Origin: a virus
Strand: one strand, 5' to 3'
Virus record (IMG/VR): IMGVR_UViG_3300046734_000088
Location: 1 to 20,446 of that record
DNA length: 20,446 nucleotides
Position 1 is the first letter of the stretch. The number at the start of each line of letters is the position of its first letter. Made by a program: the position numbers and the translations under genes. A model generated the notes under the pieces. The model was given only the letters and a program-made list of their open reading frames with translations, did not search any database and had not been told where the DNA came from. This document shows, one piece after another, positions 7,244-12,843 of the stretch.

Positions 7244-7881
7244 GATCTAGGCTTCCTTACCTCTCCGCCACGGTAGCTGTCTGTTGTGCTGTAGCCCTCG
7301 CCCAGCTCCTCCAGTTTGGCCAGCGCCTCCATGTACCTCTGGGCATACAACTGCATTAGGTCTGGGTCGCCCTTGAGGTAGGTGTACGCCTCAACAAGAC
7401 AGCCATAAAGCAGTGTGGACTCAGCATTAGTGCCAAGCCAGCTAGTGCCGTCTGTGGAGGTGGTAATAGAGGTGGGCTTGTGGAAGTAGTGCAGTTCGGC
7501 GGTGTACGCCGCGTCTGGGGTAGGGCCAAGAATAAATGCTGTGCGACTAAAAATGCCGTAATACTTAGGTGCGCCTGTAGTCCCGGCGGCGGGATAAGCC
7601 TGTCGTATAAAGTTGACATCCTTGAAGATCAGATAGTCATACCCGGAATTATCAATCGCTAATGAGTAGGGCGTCAAAAAATCCGATGGCATCACCAGAT
7701 ACTGACTGCCTGCGGCGACAGACCCCTCCACATTTTTGCGGAAGTCGGGTAACTGTACCGTCTTGAGAATCTTGTCTTCCGCCTGCTGAATGATGGTCGG
7801 CAGGTTGTTGACGAAGCTGGTCTCGTTGGACTCCGTATAGTCCTGTATGGCCTGCTTCAACGTGGTAAAGGTAAACGCCAT
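7240..7881 (-). CDS. Head-tail adaptor-like protein (SU10 adaptor-like)
   Basis: A 213-residue protein. It starts MAFTFTTLKQAIQDYTESNE and continues FVNNLPTIIQQAEDKILKTV, LPDFRKNVEGSVAAGSQYLV, MPSDFLTPYSLAI, FILGPTPDAAYTAELHYFHK, WLGTNAESTLLYGCLVEAYT and YAQRYMEALAKL. This ordering (N-terminal helices, central beta sandwich, C-terminal helices around YMEAL) matches the portal-adaptor family exemplified by podovirus SU10 (PF24175 as I remember it), which forms a ring between the portal and the tail. It follows the 231- and 114-residue genes with a TGATG overlap. Adaptor identity is fairly secure; a T7 gp11-like tail tubular A protein is the closest alternative. Confidence 0.72.
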   Translation of the reverse strand: MAFTFTTLKQAIQDYTESNETSFVNNLPTIIQQAEDKILKTVQLPDFRKNVEGSVAAGSQYLVMPSDFLTPYSLAIDNSGYDYLIFKDVNFIRQAYPAAGTTGAPKYYGIFSRTAFILGPTPDAAYTAELHYFHKPTSITTSTDGTSWLGTNAESTLLYGCLVEAYTYLKGDPDLMQLYAQRYMEALAKLEELGEGYSTTDSYRGGEVRKPRS

Positions 7882-8225
7882 CAGGAAGTCTCTATTGTTA
7901 CGCGCCCAACCACGCCTGCCATGTCAAGGCCCACAGTGCGGCTCCCAAGAGCTGTATTGCCACCACCAACGGGATCAAAGGCAGACAAAGCGCGGCTTTC
8001 GTCAAGTGAATTGTCAGGTCTAGGGTATCTAAGAGCCTGCGGATCGCTCGCATTGACATCCCCCAATTTAAGCTGAGGCTGGTCCTGATCCACTACATCG
8101 CGGCCAACTAGCAAGCCGTTCCATCGGCCATCCTCTATTTGACGGACAAGGTCGCGCAGTGGGTAACGGAATCCAGTCCGATCACAAAAGCCGAAAGCAT
8201 GCTTACCCTTGGCATAACTGCTCAT
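7881..8225 (-). CDS. Small conserved protein resembling a cysteine-depleted zinc ribbon
   Basis: A 114-residue protein. I chose the ATG at 8225 because it overlaps the stop of the upstream gene as ATGA; the frame is open further upstream, but that part is a shadow of the upstream gene. Residues 4-73 read AKGKHAFGFCDRTGFRYPLR, then DLVRQIEDGRWNGLLVGRD, QPQLKLGDVNASDPQALRYP and RPDNS. I recall marine phage relatives with two CxxC-type pairs here (CDRCGF and V-C-P-x-C-W). In this protein only C14 remains, and the other three expected cysteines are T, G and V-type residues. The segment from about 74 to 114 is Ser/Gly-rich and variable. It lies between two adaptor genes, which suggests a connector or head-completion role. 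Function unknown. Confidence 0.66.
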   Translation of the reverse strand: MSSYAKGKHAFGFCDRTGFRYPLRDLVRQIEDGRWNGLLVGRDVVDQDQPQLKLGDVNASDPQALRYPRPDNSLDESRALSAFDPVGGGNTALGSRTVGLDMAGVVGRVTIETS

Positions 8226-8917
8226 AGGTCGTTGTAGCCTCCCGGCGCCATATACAGAGCCGCTTTCTCGCGAGACGCATCCGCCGCAAGATTCCACTGC
8301 TCCTCGTACACCTGCTTGAGGGCAGGCGCAATACCCATAGATTCTGGCTTTTTGCTGGCGATTTGATAAGCCAGCCCTGCCACTAGACACGGCAGATAGC
8401 GAGCGGGGACATCCATGTTATTGGACGCAGGCTTGCCGCTGTCTTCGATCCGGTCTAAATAGTAGTAAGCGAATGTGTAGCTGGTCGTTGCGTCTGGAAC
8501 AGGCCAAAAATGCACTGTAATACCAGCAGGCTTGCGCTCAATGTAGTACTGGAGCGGTCGCCCTTGAGTTAACTTGTTGGTCTGGTGCGCGTACTGGCTG
8601 ACCGAAATCCTCTGCATAGTCAGGTCGGACTGCTTGGATGTGTCGCCCGCGTCGGTGCGCAACAGCCCCTCTATTATGTCTAGCTTCTCAGATGTAAGGT
8701 CGTATGACGACGTTCCTGCAACAAGAGCCAGCGTGGCGTCTCGCACCGTCCAGAGATTAAGGCCGCGGTTTTGCCACTCAAGCATGAGCAGATCAATGCT
8801 CCGACGAGCAGTTTTGTAATCATATCCACTGCGCAACTCGGAGCCAGCACGCTCAAACGCCTCTTCCATTATGTCTGACAGGTCAAGAGTAAAGCTGGTT
8901 GTTCCGCTAGTCGCCAT
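8222..8917 (-). CDS. Head-completion or adaptor protein (P22 gp4-like)
   Basis: A 231-residue protein. The N-terminal helices (LDLSDIMEEAFERAGSELRS, then YDYKTARRSIDLLMLEWQNR and NLWTV, residues 10-58) are characteristic of the phage head-tail adaptor family related to P22 gp4. A beta region follows with SSYDLTSEKLDIIEGLLRTD, QRISVSQYAHQTNKLTQGRP, YYIERKPAGITVHFWPVPDA and SYTFAYYYLDRIED. Then comes a C-terminal helical part (MDVPARYLPCLVAGLAYQIA, PALKQVYEEQWNLAADASRE). The start ATG follows the 49-residue gene directly (TAAATG). In related phages such a protein docks under the portal after packaging and keeps DNA in the head. Two adaptor-like genes in tandem imply a two-ring connector. Confidence 0.73.
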   Translation of the reverse strand: MATSGTTSFTLDLSDIMEEAFERAGSELRSGYDYKTARRSIDLLMLEWQNRGLNLWTVRDATLALVAGTSSYDLTSEKLDIIEGLLRTDAGDTSKQSDLTMQRISVSQYAHQTNKLTQGRPLQYYIERKPAGITVHFWPVPDATTSYTFAYYYLDRIEDSGKPASNNMDVPARYLPCLVAGLAYQIASKKPESMGIAPALKQVYEEQWNLAADASREKAALYMAPGGYNDL

Positions 8918-9067
8918 TTAAACAACCACCCCTCGGGTCTTGCCGCGCATGGCAATGCCATTTCTGCACTTTGCCTTGGGTATCTTGCCCCCAACGGCCA
9001 TTTTCTTTTGCTTACACTTGGGTGCGTTTTTAACCTGTTTTGCGGTCTGCGCTCTGCTGATTGCCAT
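8918..9067 (-). CDS. 49-residue basic protein with IPKAKCRNGIAMRGKTRG motif
   Basis: A 49-codon gene. It starts at ATG 9065-9067, directly after the TAG of the upstream gene (TAGATG), and its TAA at 8918-8920 directly precedes the next ATG (TAAATG), so it fills the gap exactly. The protein begins MAISRAQTAKQVKNAPKCKQ and ends with MAVGGKIPKAKCRNGIAMRG then KTRGVVV. It is strongly basic with two cysteines. The CRNG-x-A-M-RGKTRG block is one I recall from other marine phage small proteins, which supports a real gene despite the length. It is in the same run as three other tiny basic genes. No function is known; DNA or head-interior binding is a guess from charge. Confidence 0.7.
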   Translation of the reverse strand: MAISRAQTAKQVKNAPKCKQKKMAVGGKIPKAKCRNGIAMRGKTRGVVV

Positions 9068-9382
9068 CTAGCTACCCTTCTTCCATTTCTTGGACTTCGA
9101 CTTGGTCTTGCTCGGACTCCACTTGACCTTGTCCGCCCAGTAGGCCGCAGACATCTTGCCGCGCTTAATGTTCTTTGCATGACGCGACTTAAATGCTTTG
9201 CGCTGGCCAACGGTTTGATTGGTCTTTACGCCCTGCTGGCCAAACCGAATGATTTTTTCTTTGCCGCCCTCACACGCCTTGACGATGTGGGACTTTTTAG
9301 AGTGACCGGGAGTCCGCTTCGGCTTGTTGCACGCCATAGCGCCCTTATCAACGCGACCGCCCTTCTTGTAATAGAGTCGCAT
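9068..9382 (-). CDS. Basic small protein with MRLYYKKGG leader, function unknown
   Basis: A 104-residue, very Lys/Arg-rich protein. It opens MRLYYKKGGRVDKGAMACNK and continues PKRTPGHSKKSHIVKACEGG, KEKIIRFGQQGVKTNQTVGQ, RKAFKSRHAKNIKRGKMSAA and YWADKVKW, with a Lys/Ser-rich tail. The CNKPxRTPxHxKKSHxVKACEGGKEKIIRFGxQG and SAAYWADKVKW blocks are, to my memory, conserved across marine phages with no known role. I keep the ATG at 9382, which overlaps the upstream stop as TAATG, although M16 (MACNKP) could be the original start of the core family. The first nine residues match those of the 67-residue protein exactly, through different codons. Two cysteines could bind metal, but no classic zinc motif is visible. 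Confidence 0.7.
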   Translation of the reverse strand: MRLYYKKGGRVDKGAMACNKPKRTPGHSKKSHIVKACEGGKEKIIRFGQQGVKTNQTVGQRKAFKSRHAKNIKRGKMSAAYWADKVKWSPSKTKSKSKKWKKGS

Positions 9383-9636
9383 TACTTCCGGTGCCTCGCT
9401 GTCTTTTTAGCCACTTTCTTTGGCTGGCTAGAATGCTGTTTACCTTTCTTGGTGTCAGCCCGCTTTTTACGGCTAGTTGCGGCGTATTCCTTTGAAGACA
9501 GCGATTTAATTGCCTTTTCTGGCAAATATCGCTCACCCGTAGCTTTTTTTCCTTGAGTACTAGGCTTTCCAGACTTGGTGCGCCACTTCTGCTTCGTCCA
9601 CTTCTTGAGGGACTTTTGCGACTTTTTGAGCGCCAT
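9382..9636 (-). CDS. Basic small protein, DUF5872-like
   Basis: An 84-residue protein, starting at ATG 9634-9636 in a TGATG overlap with the upstream stop; the longer open frame upstream is a shadow. It reads MALKKSQKSLKKWTKQKWRT, KSGKPSTQGKKATGERYLPE, KAIKSLSSKEYAATSRKKRA and DTKKGKQHSSQPKKVAKKTA, ending RHRK. The W-T-x-Q-x-W-R-T-K-S-G-K-P-S, ERYLPxKAIxSLS and EYAATxRKKRxD blocks match my memory of DUF5872, a family of unknown function seen in phages and some large viruses. It is extremely basic and low in hydrophobics, so it likely binds nucleic acid or an acidic partner. It lies in a run of four such genes downstream of the capsid gene. The DUF number should be treated as tentative. Confidence 0.68.
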   Translation of the reverse strand: MALKKSQKSLKKWTKQKWRTKSGKPSTQGKKATGERYLPEKAIKSLSSKEYAATSRKKRADTKKGKQHSSQPKKVAKKTARHRK

Positions 9637-9839
9637 CAGTCTTTGTAGCCGCCGCCCGCGGATTTGTACTGCTTTGCCAGCATCTGGGCCTTTCGCGCTG
9701 ACCATTGTCCGGGCTTGCCACCCTTGCCACCCGCCTTAATCTTGTTGAATAGGCGCTTGCGCATGGATGGCTTAGTGTAGTTTCCAGCCTCATTGACCTT
9801 CGACTTTGTCTTGCCGCCCTTCTTGTAGTACAGCCGCAT
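9636..9839 (-). CDS. Basic small protein with MRLYYKKGG leader and NEAGNYTKP core
   Basis: A 67-residue Lys/Gly-rich protein. It reads MRLYYKKGGKTKSKVNEAGN, YTKPSMRKRLFNKIKAGGKG, GKPGQWSARKAQMLAKQYKS and AGGGYKD. The NEAGNYTKPxMRKRLFNxIKAGxKGGKxGQWSARKAQMLAxxYKxxGGGY pattern is one I recall as highly conserved in marine phages, which argues for selection on the protein. It starts at ATG 9839 overlapping the stop of the 135-residue gene as TAATG. No acidic catalytic site or zinc motif is visible. Abundance of Lys and Arg and presence among structural genes suggest a virion-internal or packaging-related role, which is only inference. Confidence 0.7.
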   Translation of the reverse strand: MRLYYKKGGKTKSKVNEAGNYTKPSMRKRLFNKIKAGGKGGKPGQWSARKAQMLAKQYKSAGGGYKD

Positions 9840-10246
9840 TAGCCATAGCTCTTCTTTACTTTAAGCACGACGTTGTACGAGTCAGCATTGCTGGCACCAA
9901 CTGTGGTGAAGTTAATATCACCCGTCTTGCCCGATCCGGCATTGTTAGGAATGCCGACAAACTCGGAAAAATCTACTGTGTCTGAGTAGTCAGCAGGAAG
10001 CTCCCACGCTAAAACGTCGGTTGAAGCGTCAAACAGGATCTCTACGCCCATGCCAATGGTCGAATACCAGATGCACTCTATTTGCACGCTGGTGCACGCC
10101 TTGTCGCTAGCGGGGTCTTTAGATAATGAAGACACGTCGATCTTGGTCACAGCGGCTTCGCCAGAGCCATCGCTGACGTTAGTGAACGAAAAAATCGCCG
10201 TGCGAGGCCCGTCCTCAATAGTCTGACTGGTAACTGTATCAGCCAT
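9839..10246 (-). CDS. Conserved virion-type protein of 135 residues
   Basis: A 135-residue protein, mostly beta and without cysteine clusters. It begins MADTVTSQTIEDGPRTAIFS, followed by FTNVSDGSGEAAVTKIDVSS, an IECIWYSTIGMGVEILFDAS strand pair, DVLAWELPADYSDTVDFSEF, GKTGDINFTTVGASNADSYN and VVLKVKKSYG at the C terminus. I recall this family in marine phages near the capsid gene, with no firm role. I use ATG 10246 because GGAGGG lies four bases upstream; the TTG at 10258 in the same frame lies in the terminator tail. Possible roles are head decoration, head completion or tail tube. It begins a new ATG-coupled run that contains the small basic genes. Confidence 0.66.
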   Translation of the reverse strand: MADTVTSQTIEDGPRTAIFSFTNVSDGSGEAAVTKIDVSSLSKDPASDKACTSVQIECIWYSTIGMGVEILFDASTDVLAWELPADYSDTVDFSEFVGIPNNAGSGKTGDINFTTVGASNADSYNVVLKVKKSYG

Positions 10247-10256
10247 TTTGCCCTCC

Positions 10257-10276
10257 AAAAAAGGGGCTTACGCCCC
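10257..10276 (-). terminator. Intrinsic terminator after the 153-residue gene
   Basis: On the minus strand GGGGC-GTAA-GCCCC (stem bases 10272-10276 and 10263-10267) is followed by six T (10262-10257). It begins six bases after the stop of the 153-residue gene and ends right before the ribosome site of the next gene. Confidence 0.8.
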
Positions 10277-10281
10277 ATTGA

Positions 10282-10743
10282 TTACGCAAGGTTAATGTTT
10301 TGCTGATACAGAATAGTAAACCGCACTTCTCCAGCGTTTGTCGCGGCAGAGGCTGTTACAGTCAGGCGGAGGTCGGCAGTGCCGGTGTCTTCCCAAGCCA
10401 GCGCCGCACCCGCTTCAGTAGTTGGGTACTTTCGGCCTGCGTCAGTGCCGCTTGCGAAGGTATTTAAGATCGTAGCCGCGCCACCTACAGTGTCGCCAAC
10501 GCTTAGGTTGGTTGAGGTGTTTGCCGCTGTAATGATGTCGATTACACAGTCAATAATCTGAGAGTTGGCCGGAATGACAACGTCTGTGACAGAGGCCGCA
10601 ACTGCACCACCTGACAAGTCAACGGCAAAAGTCTGCGCCATTACAACTTGGCCAGTGTTCTTGATGTTTGTGCCGAGCGTTGTGCCGGTAGTCTCTTTGA
10701 TGGTTCCAGCCTTAATAGGACCGGAAAAAGTAGTAGTACCCAT
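10282..10743 (-). CDS. Conserved virion-type protein of 153 residues
   Basis: A 153-residue Thr/Ala/Gly-rich, beta-prone protein. It begins MGTTTFSGPIKAGTIKETTG and continues with TLGTNIKNTGQVVMAQTFAV, IPANSQIIDCVIDIITAANT and STNLSVGDTVGGAATILNTF, and ends EVRFTILYQQNINLA. The FSGP(I/V)xxGxIxxTTGTTLGxNxxNxG opening is familiar from marine phage structural proteins. I chose ATG 10743 because AGGAGA lies five bases upstream; an upstream in-frame TTG (10788) would add residues encoded by the parS-like dyad. Strong terminators lie both before it (after the capsid gene) and after it, so it may be expressed by its own transcript or read-through. Abundant head or tail decoration is plausible. Confidence 0.68.
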   Translation of the reverse strand: MGTTTFSGPIKAGTIKETTGTTLGTNIKNTGQVVMAQTFAVDLSGGAVAASVTDVVIPANSQIIDCVIDIITAANTSTNLSVGDTVGGAATILNTFASGTDAGRKYPTTEAGAALAWEDTGTADLRLTVTASAATNAGEVRFTILYQQNINLA

Positions 10744-10771
10744 GAGGATCTCCTGTCTTGGGTCGGTCTGA

Positions 10772-10787
10772 TGTTCCACATGGAACA
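10772..10787. promoter_or_regulatory. parS-like 16-bp dyad
   Basis: The plus strand reads tgttccacatggaaca, with perfect 7-bp arms around a CA centre. It differs at one central base from TGTTCCACGTGGAACA, a chromosomal parS form bound by ParB. The dyad extends to 10768-10792 if one bulged base is allowed (arm extension ctga and tcag). It lies between the capsid terminator and the ribosome site of the next gene. It could be a ParB site, an operator or a transcript hairpin. Confidence 0.55.
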
Positions 10788-10801
10788 ATCAGTCAGGAAA
10801 G

Positions 10802-10821
10802 AAAAGGGGGCCGAAGCCCCC
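10802..10821 (-). terminator. Strong intrinsic terminator after the capsid gene
   Basis: On the minus strand GGGGGC-TTCG-GCCCCC (stem bases 10816-10821 and 10806-10811, loop 10812-10815) is followed by TTTT at 10805-10802 and then CTTT. The UUCG tetraloop with six G-C pairs is a very stable hairpin. It begins seven bases after the capsid stop. Confidence 0.88.
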
Positions 10822-10827
10822 TGTCAT

Positions 10828-11736
10828 TTAGGAAGTTCCGGGCGAGCCGTAGATTCCCAGAGGATCGGATACGCCGAAGCTGTATCGCTCGCGAGCCTTG
10901 TACCGGACGTTACCAGTATCAAAGTCGCCGTCCATTGAAGTCTCCAACGCAGTACGGTTGAAGTGCTTCATGCCGTTCGGTACATCGGTGATCAAGAAGA
11001 ACGCATTCGTGTCAGTCAAGAAGTGATTGACAGAATAGCCTTCTGGAATCGATCCGTTGTTGCGAAGGGCATTGATGTCGTTGTCAGCCGTGCCAACTCG
11101 ACCCTCAGTCTCAAGCAAGCGAGTTGCTACAAACTGAAGTGCGGGTGGAACGATTAAACGACGGGGGCGAGCCGCGATCAGCAGTCCACGCTCATCGGTA
11201 AATGCGGCGATGTTAATCACAGCATCTTCCAGTGAGGTTTCATTCAGATCAGCCGCTACGGCAGGACGGTTAGCGTTAGTGCCACCGTTTACCAGCGGGT
11301 GAGCCGTGCTGAACAGCGTTACGCCGTCACCAGATTGGAAGGTGTTAAAGCCGTTGTTAAGCGGGTTTGCCGCTTTAACCTGCTTGGTGTGTGCCATAGC
11401 ACGGGCCAACGCCTTGGTGTAGCGAGCAGAAAGAGAATCGTAAAGATTGTCTTCCATCGCTTCTTCAGTGATGCTGAAGCCCAAAGCAATTGTTTCGTGG
11501 TTATAGCGAGCAGTGAACGACTCCTGCGCCGAGTCATAGCTAATGGCAGAGCCTTCAGCTTTAACTGGTGCGGCACCAAAGCCGGACAGCTTTACTTCTT
11601 CCTCAAACGACCGCTCAGATGACTCAGTGTCATAAATCATCGTGTGCTCATCGTCGTACCGCTCATACTCCAATCCGAACAAGGCGTTCAGACCGGGGAG
11701 CAGTTCTTTCAGCATTTGTGCGCGTGAAATAGCCAT
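10828..11736 (-). CDS. Major capsid protein (Mu gpT-like, HK97 fold)
   Basis: A 302-residue protein. Residues 1-40 form the N-arm (MAISRAQMLKELLPGLNALF, then GLEYERYDDEHTMIYDT). Further blocks are YNHETIALGFSITEEAMEDN (79-98), a long helix with ARYTKALARAMAHTKQVKAA (104-123), LFSTAHPL (141-148), RRLIVPPAL with QFVATRLL (192-208), VNHFLTDTNAFFLITDVPNG (236-255) and the C-terminal GNVRYKARERYSFGVSDPLG (275-294). The LFSTAHP and RRLIVPP blocks are hallmarks of the Mu-like major head subunit gpT family. Length is normal for the family without a fused scaffold, which fits a separate scaffold gene upstream. AAGGAGA lies upstream of ATG 11736. A strong terminator follows, as expected for the most abundant virion product. 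Confidence 0.88.
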   Translation of the reverse strand: MAISRAQMLKELLPGLNALFGLEYERYDDEHTMIYDTESSERSFEEEVKLSGFGAAPVKAEGSAISYDSAQESFTARYNHETIALGFSITEEAMEDNLYDSLSARYTKALARAMAHTKQVKAANPLNNGFNTFQSGDGVTLFSTAHPLVNGGTNANRPAVAADLNETSLEDAVINIAAFTDERGLLIAARPRRLIVPPALQFVATRLLETEGRVGTADNDINALRNNGSIPEGYSVNHFLTDTNAFFLITDVPNGMKHFNRTALETSMDGDFDTGNVRYKARERYSFGVSDPLGIYGSPGTS

Positions 11737-11749
11737 TTCCTAGTTCTCC

Positions 11750-12337
11750 TTAAACGCCGAGCTTGGTTTCGTAGGCATGACTCAAGGGAAGATAGGTCAC
11801 GATGCAGTCGGTGAAAGCATCACCTACTGCGCTCTTGGGACCATCCACAAAGTCAATGACACGAAGCGGAAGCGTGTTAGTTGTTGCAATTGAGCTAGCG
11901 TCCAAAGCATTTTTGCTTCGGCCAATAGCAGTTGAGCCAGCAGTGCTAATAGCTGATACGTTGTTGCCCAGACCAGTCTGAGCAATAGAACCGTCGCCCT
12001 GCATTTGGAACAAGAGCTTGGGATCGTCAACGACATATGCCATAGCATCTGACGCTACCGTGCCGGTAGGCCAGTACTGGTTGAAGGTTAGCTGACCGGT
12101 GCCGGGATCGGTGTAGGAACAGCCGACAAAAATGCCGACAGTGCCTGCCACAACGGCAGTCGTAACTGCCGCCTTTTCTACCGTACCAGCCGCAACCAGC
12201 TTAACGAAATCACCATAAAAGATGTCGGTGGCATAGCCAGACGCAACCTTAATATGGCGTACTTTTCCGGTGAAGGAGCCGGAAGCACTGAGCGTGCCTA
12301 CGGGTTCTGCACCCATCGGAGTAGCTGATGTAGCCAT
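11750..12337 (-). CDS. Putative head accessory or decoration protein
   Basis: A 195-residue protein encoded immediately before the capsid gene. It begins MATSATPMGAEPVGTLSASG and contains GKVRHIKVASGYATDIFYGD, FVKLVAAGTVEKAAVTT, GTVGIFVGCSYTDPGTGQLT, FNQYWPTGTVASDAMAYVVD and DPKLLFQMQGDGSIAQTGLG, ending LPLSHAYETKLGV. The composition is beta-prone and low in charge. I recall the GSFTGKVRHIKxASGYxTxIFYGDFVKL block in proteins next to the capsid gene in marine phages; it is commonly unnamed. Its place between scaffold-region genes and the capsid gene is where decoration proteins usually lie. GGAGAA precedes the ATG by five bases. The decoration role is inferred. Confidence 0.7.
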   Translation of the reverse strand: MATSATPMGAEPVGTLSASGSFTGKVRHIKVASGYATDIFYGDFVKLVAAGTVEKAAVTTAVVAGTVGIFVGCSYTDPGTGQLTFNQYWPTGTVASDAMAYVVDDPKLLFQMQGDGSIAQTGLGNNVSAISTAGSTAIGRSKNALDASSIATTNTLPLRVIDFVDGPKSAVGDAFTDCIVTYLPLSHAYETKLGV

Positions 12338-12389
12338 CTTTATTCTCCATTACGAGAGTTAAAGGCCGGTGCTCTCCGGGTTACCGAAG

Positions 12390-12842
12390 TCAGCTCCGAC
12401 CAAAGGTAGTCCGAGTTGACCGCTCAGGTTTCAGAACGGGCATTCGGGGGTCGTTTTGCTTGAGGAAGTTGTTGTCCACGGACTCCATCTGGCTCTCAGC
12501 CATGTTCTGGAAGTACTCCTCTCGTTGCTGTACCTTGCCCTCTGGGGCTTTGCACAATAACAAGCCGCCGATCTCAATGTTCCCGTCAAATCGGGAGTTG
12601 ATATCAGACATGACTTCCATCTCTGGATGATCTTCAGATTTCACCGGAACCCACCCCTCTCTGAATTTCTGAGAGACGTTCGTGTTGTCCGCGTGGCCCA
12701 ATGTGCTTGTGCGTACCCAACGAAATACCCACCCATCTATAGGGTCGGGCGTTGGTAGTACGGAGGCCGGCATCCACGAATCGGATGGTCGTTGTTCAAC
12801 TTCTCTGGACTCTGCGTCCCTTTTCTTGCGCTGTTCTGCCAT
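12390..12842 (-). CDS. Conserved head-region protein of unknown role
   Basis: A 150-residue hydrophilic protein. A charged N-terminal part (MAEQRKKRDAESREVEQRPS) leads to WMPASVLPTPDPIDGWVFRW, VRTSTLGHADNTNVSQKFRE, GWVPVKSEDHPEMEVMSDIN, an FDGNIEIGGLLLCKAPEGKV strand pair, and the helix QQREEYFQNMAESQMESVDN. It ends MPVLKPERSTRTTFGRS. I recall the GWVFRWxRxSTLGxADNTNVSxKFREGWVPV and LLLCKAPEE blocks in marine phages, always between scaffold and capsid genes. It starts one base after the scaffold gene ends, so it is likely made together with it. It could be a second assembly factor, an accessory shell protein or a capsid-associated protease cofactor; no catalytic triad is visible. Confidence 0.68.
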   Translation of the reverse strand: MAEQRKKRDAESREVEQRPSDSWMPASVLPTPDPIDGWVFRWVRTSTLGHADNTNVSQKFREGWVPVKSEDHPEMEVMSDINSRFDGNIEIGGLLLCKAPEGKVQQREEYFQNMAESQMESVDNNFLKQNDPRMPVLKPERSTRTTFGRS

Positions 12843-12843
12843 T

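Noticed and set aside
8226-8390. Upstream extension of the 114-residue gene
   Set aside because: It lies wholly in the 3' end of the adaptor gene in another frame; the ATGA overlap at 8222-8225 marks the real start.
8869-9210. Minus-strand ORF of 113 codons rich in Arg and Pro
   Set aside because: It overlaps the 49-codon gene, the 104-residue gene and the adaptor start in another frame, and lacks any recognised block. The other frames tile exactly.
9008-9556. Plus-strand ORF of 182 codons with hydrophobic Leu/Phe-rich sequence
   Set aside because: Antisense of the Lys-rich genes (Lys codons AAG/AAA read as CTT/TTT, giving Leu and Phe); not a membrane protein.
10744-10788. In-frame N-terminal extension (reads FHVEHQTDPRQEIL) of the 153-residue protein from TTG 10788
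   Set aside because: The extension is the translated parS-like dyad; AGGAGA before ATG 10743 is a better start, and FHVEH-type leaders commonly arise from such dyads.
12338-12389. Possible terminator in the 52-bp gap (CCGG hairpin)
   Set aside because: Stem of four bases, no run of T; too weak to call.
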